Positions 51,300-54,328 of a DNA stretch of 54,328 nt are shown here, piece by piece (the first letter of the stretch is position 1; each line of letters begins with the position of its first letter). The notes under the pieces were generated by a model. That model was given only the letters and a program-made list of their open reading frames with translations. It searched no databases and had not been told where the DNA came from. The position numbers and the translations under genes are program-made. The stretch is from assembly GCA_035480575.1 (NCBI GenBank), contig DATIHR010000013.1, positions 1 to 54,328 on the forward strand, read 5' to 3'. The DNA is from PMNU01 sp035480575 (lineage in GTDB: Bacteria; Patescibacteriota; Saccharimonadia; Saccharimonadales; UBA4665).

Positions 51300-54200
51300 T
51301 GAGGCGGTTACGACAAGCGGCCCTTATTTTGGTTTTTGGGCTATTGTTTGCCGGCCTCTTACAAGCCGCCCCTGCATCGGCATCTATCAACCCGCAAATT
51401 AGTTTCCAGGGCAAGCTTACAAACCCCGATGGCACCAATGTTACCGACGGCACCTACAGCATCCGCTTTAGAATTTACGACCACGCCACCAACGATGCCG
51501 CTAACACCTGTAGCGCCAACAGCTGTAAGTGGGAGGAAACTCAGGGGTCGGTCAGCGTGTCCAGCGGTTTGTTCCACGTTATGCTCGGCAGCAGCACCAC
51601 GCTACCTGGCAGCGTCGACTTCAACGCTAGCGCGCTGTACTTGGGCGTTAAAGTTGGCAGCGACTCCGAAATGACGCCACGTATTCGTTTGGGTGCAGCC
51701 GCCCAAGCGTTTAACAGTGATCTACTGGACGGCCTGGACTCGGCCGCGTTTGGCCAGCTCGCACAAGGCCAGACCTGGACCGGTGCGAACGTGCTGCAGC
51801 CCACCATCAACATAACCGGCCTAACCGTTAAGCAAACCAGCACCGGATCGCCTACGGCCGACATCTTTAACGTCCAGACTGCTAACGCAACGAGCATCAT
51901 CCAAGTTACTGGCCCGGCAGCGAACGAAGCCGCTGTTACGATTAGTTCCGTTGGGGGTACTCGTAACCTAACACTTAACTCGGGTTCAGGCACGATTGTC
52001 CTGGGCGCCAGCACGCTATCTCGCACAGCATCGGGAACGACATCGATCGACCTCGTTGATTCTGGTAGCACTGTGTTGAATGTTAAAAATACAGGCGCAG
52101 GTACGGCAAGCATCGATGTCGATGGCGGCTACAAAGTTGCCGGCAGTGCCGGCGCGAGCACAACCTGTAGCGGCGGCCAGTTCTTGCAGAACCAGGTAGT
52201 AAACGGCGGCATCGTTACGGGCGGCACTTGTGCTGCTGCGGGTGGCGCCAGCAGCAACAGCTTTACCATCCTCGACACTCCCTCTGGCACCGATCCAACC
52301 GCCGACACCGCGACCGACACGGTACAATTGCTCGTTACAGGATCGAACCTAACGATCACCGGCGCCGACAACCCCGAAACAATAACGTTCGACATTTCTG
52401 AATCGGCCTTGGCAGGCAATGGTCTGGCCGCCAACGGCGACGCACTCGATATTACTACCGGCAACGGCCTGCAACTTAACAGCGATGCAGTACGCGTCAA
52501 CCAAGACTTCGCCTTTACCTGGACCGCCGACCACACCTGGAACTTACAGGGCACCGAAAACCTAGACGTTACTAGTGACCTTGCCGGTACGGTTAACATG
52601 CTCGGCCTCGTCGGTACGCCATCTGCTTCAGCGGGCACGACCCGCGGCTTGTTTATCCAACAAGCTAACTCAGCAAACACGAATGGGTTGGATAGCGGTA
52701 TCGTCGTCGACAACGCAGATGCCGACCTTGCCTTAGCAACCGCCATCGAAATTACCAACAGCGGCAACTTTGCCACAGGTATTACCAAGGGCATTGACTT
52801 TAACGCGACTGGCATCGTTACTGACATCGAGCTACAAAACGCCGAGCAGATCGACAACAACACCGACGACAACGTAACCTTCACCGGCACCGGTGGCACC
52901 AACAACGAAACCTTTACCATCGACCTCGATTCCAACGCCTCATCGGGGGCGACATTATCTTCGGGCGGTGCATTCGTACTTATTAACGACAACTTGTCAG
53001 TCGGCATAGACGGCAACACGACCGAAAACATCAGCTACGCCGGCTTTACGTTCTCTGGCAACGACCTGTATGTAGACGACCAACTGGGCGTAAACGGCAA
53101 TGCGTTCTTCGACGGTACGCTATCGGTACTAGGCGCAACCACGCACGACGGCTTGGTTACGTTTAATACCGATGTTGACTTCACCCTAGCCGGCACCGAG
53201 AACATTGCCGTTACCCATGACCTTGCAGGCACGGTTAATGTCCTGAGCATTATCGGTACACCGTCCACGACTGCCGGTACTGCGCAGGGTATATTCGTGC
53301 AGCAGGCTAACTCGGCTAACAGCAATGGCTTTGACGCCGGCGCGGTTATCGACAACGCCGACACCGACCTTGCTATGGCCGACGGCATTCTGGTACTATC
53401 CAGCGGCTTTAACAATGGCGTAACCGACGCTATTGATGTATCTGCCGCCAACATCCAAAACGGTATTAACCTGGGTAGCAACAACATCCTGTTAAACGGT
53501 GATACCGTAAATGACTTCACTGGCAACGGCATTACTGTATCGGCAAACGCCCTAACCATACAGGCCGCTGCATCTGCAGATGGACTATCATCTAACACGT
53601 CGTCAGGCTCTGGCCTTGAGGTACTAGCCTCTGGCGTAGCCATGTTGCAAGGCTGTAGCGACACACAAATCCTTAAATGGAACGAAGCCAGTGACGTATG
53701 GGCTTGCGCTGCCGACGCCATTGGCGACGCCCTCGACTTCGACTCAATTTACGCCCAAAGCATTACCAACACAAACCTGAACATGGAAATCGACAATGCC
53801 GGTGGCCTAACATTCGACCTTACCACTACCGGCGACTTTGCCATCCGCGACAACACGACTGCGTTTGCTACCTACAGCAACACAGGCGCCATTACGTTCG
53901 CACCAACTGCCGGCCAGAACTTTACTATTAACCAAGCAGCCGGCACCAACACACAAGTGGTCGCTACTGCCGCCCCAACCACAGATCAACTAGTAGTCAG
54001 CAATTCCGGACAGGCGTCCGCAACTACAGGCGTAGACGGCATACAGGTAACGTTTGGCACATCCAACGCCTCTGGTGATGCAATCCACGTTACGCCATCC
54101 TACGCCGGTGGCGCTACTGACGCCTTAACCTACAATGGCCTGGAAATTGATGGTTTTAGCCCAACGAACTCCGCCGGCACCGACACAGTCAATGGCATTA

Positions 54201-54328
54201 AAATTGGTAACCTGACCGACCCGGGGGCTACTGTTACATCGGTAGGTCTAACTATAGGTACTGGATGGGATACTGGACTTGTCGTTAATTCCGGTTCCAT
54301 TGTGACCTCCAATCTAGGCATTGACCTT
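51299..54328 (+). CDS. Giant tail-fibre-like surface protein (3' partial)
   Basis: Open frame of 1010 codons from ATG 51299 to the window edge, with no stop. Signal peptide (~5-30), then PQISFQGKLTNPDGTNVTDG (~34-53) and IRLGAAAQAFNSDLLDGLDS (~125-145), typical of large CPR exported proteins with phage-fibre-like ends. Two long internal repeats cover ~405-490 and ~625-705 (DLAGTVNMLGLVGTPSASAG and DLAGTVNVLSIIGTPSTTAG). QGCSDTQILKWNEASDVWAC lies at ~784. GGGGAGGAA before the ATG is a strong RBS. Probably a long surface filament. Confidence 0.85.
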   Translation, partial: MRRLRQAALILVFGLLFAGLLQAAPASASINPQISFQGKLTNPDGTNVTDGTYSIRFRIYDHATNDAANTCSANSCKWEETQGSVSVSSGLFHVMLGSSTTLPGSVDFNASALYLGVKVGSDSEMTPRIRLGAAAQAFNSDLLDGLDSAAFGQLAQGQTWTGANVLQPTINITGLTVKQTSTGSPTADIFNVQTANATSIIQVTGPAANEAAVTISSVGGTRNLTLNSGSGTIVLGASTLSRTASGTTSIDLVDSGSTVLNVKNTGAGTASIDVDGGYKVAGSAGASTTCSGGQFLQNQVVNGGIVTGGTCAAAGGASSNSFTILDTPSGTDPTADTATDTVQLLVTGSNLTITGADNPETITFDISESALAGNGLAANGDALDITTGNGLQLNSDAVRVNQDFAFTWTADHTWNLQGTENLDVTSDLAGTVNMLGLVGTPSASAGTTRGLFIQQANSANTNGLDSGIVVDNADADLALATAIEITNSGNFATGITKGIDFNATGIVTDIELQNAEQIDNNTDDNVTFTGTGGTNNETFTIDLDSNASSGATLSSGGAFVLINDNLSVGIDGNTTENISYAGFTFSGNDLYVDDQLGVNGNAFFDGTLSVLGATTHDGLVTFNTDVDFTLAGTENIAVTHDLAGTVNVLSIIGTPSTTAGTAQGIFVQQANSANSNGFDAGAVIDNADTDLAMADGILVLSSGFNNGVTDAIDVSAANIQNGINLGSNNILLNGDTVNDFTGNGITVSANALTIQAAASADGLSSNTSSGSGLEVLASGVAMLQGCSDTQILKWNEASDVWACAADAIGDALDFDSIYAQSITNTNLNMEIDNAGGLTFDLTTTGDFAIRDNTTAFATYSNTGAITFAPTAGQNFTINQAAGTNTQVVATAAPTTDQLVVSNSGQASATTGVDGIQVTFGTSNASGDAIHVTPSYAGGATDALTYNGLEIDGFSPTNSAGTDTVNGIKIGNLTDPGATVTSVGLTIGTGWDTGLVVNSGSIVTSNLGIDL

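Noticed and set aside
51541..53721. Long minus-strand frames (190, 300 and 228 aa)
   Set aside because: They are antisense to the continuous 1010-codon plus frame and have low-complexity Val/Ser/Pro composition expected of shadows.
1..54328. CRISPR array, cas genes, insertion sequence with transposase, prophage
   Set aside because: No regularly spaced direct repeats, no DDE or HUH transposase, integrase or phage structural genes seen; the lysozyme-like protein alone is not evidence of a prophage.

Overview
The window looks like a chromosomal segment of a Candidatus Patescibacteria (CPR) genome, most likely Saccharibacteria (TM7). This is inferred from gene content and style, not from a marker tree. 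The evidence is many short lineage-restricted proteins, very large secreted beta-rich surface proteins, a tail-fibre-like giant with 'SFQGKLTN...' and 'QGCSD..ILKWNEA' motifs, a group I intron inside a tRNA, TGA used as stop (which argues against Absconditabacteria/Gracilibacteria), and many genes whose -10 box ends only 6-7 nt before the start codon (leaderless mRNAs).

Layout. 0-4.3 kb: lipoprotein, CAP-domain membrane protein, a palindromic intergenic element, a secreted helical-repeat protein, a 47-aa small ORF and a clan-A-like glycoside hydrolase. 4.3-5.8 kb: a structured leader element, smpB, a coiled-coil protein, then tRNA-Asn(GUU) split by a 250-nt group I intron. 6-14.3 kb: accessory block of orphan genes with DUF3626, an ABC-F ATPase, a DUF998-like membrane protein and a SAM methyltransferase. 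14.3-19.1 kb: a four-gene minus-strand operon, visibly richer in A+T, with two GT-C-like glycosyltransferases, a membrane-anchored exoprotein and a small membrane protein. 19.2-29.9 kb: mixed small genes (DUF1905/YdeI, lysozyme-like, RRM RNA-binding protein, ATP-grasp ligase, CHAP hydrolase, TolB-like lipoprotein, stand-alone receiver domain, YtxH-like). 29.9-34.5 kb: carbohydrate genes (GH46 chitosanase with carbohydrate-binding modules, GT4 glycosyltransferase, GH13 amylase-family enzyme). 35-47 kb: lipid head-group and surface genes (two CDP-alcohol phosphatidyltransferases, CarS-like cytidylyltransferase, PHP phosphoesterase, DAG-kinase-like lipid kinase, a 1789-aa multidomain surface protein with a sugar-dehydrogenase-type propeller, and a second membrane-anchored propeller protein). 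47-54.3 kb: a five-gene surface operon ending in a giant fibre-like protein that runs off the window.

The most unusual item is a ~160-nt element present twice (4356-4519 and 44655-44817), directly in front of smpB and of the lipid kinase. Both copies share a conserved core and conserved ends, while the stem arms between differ in sequence and still pair. The outer stem encloses the Shine-Dalgarno and start codon of the downstream gene, and each copy also contains an in-frame ~50-codon ORF that ends at that start codon. I do not recognise it as a described family.
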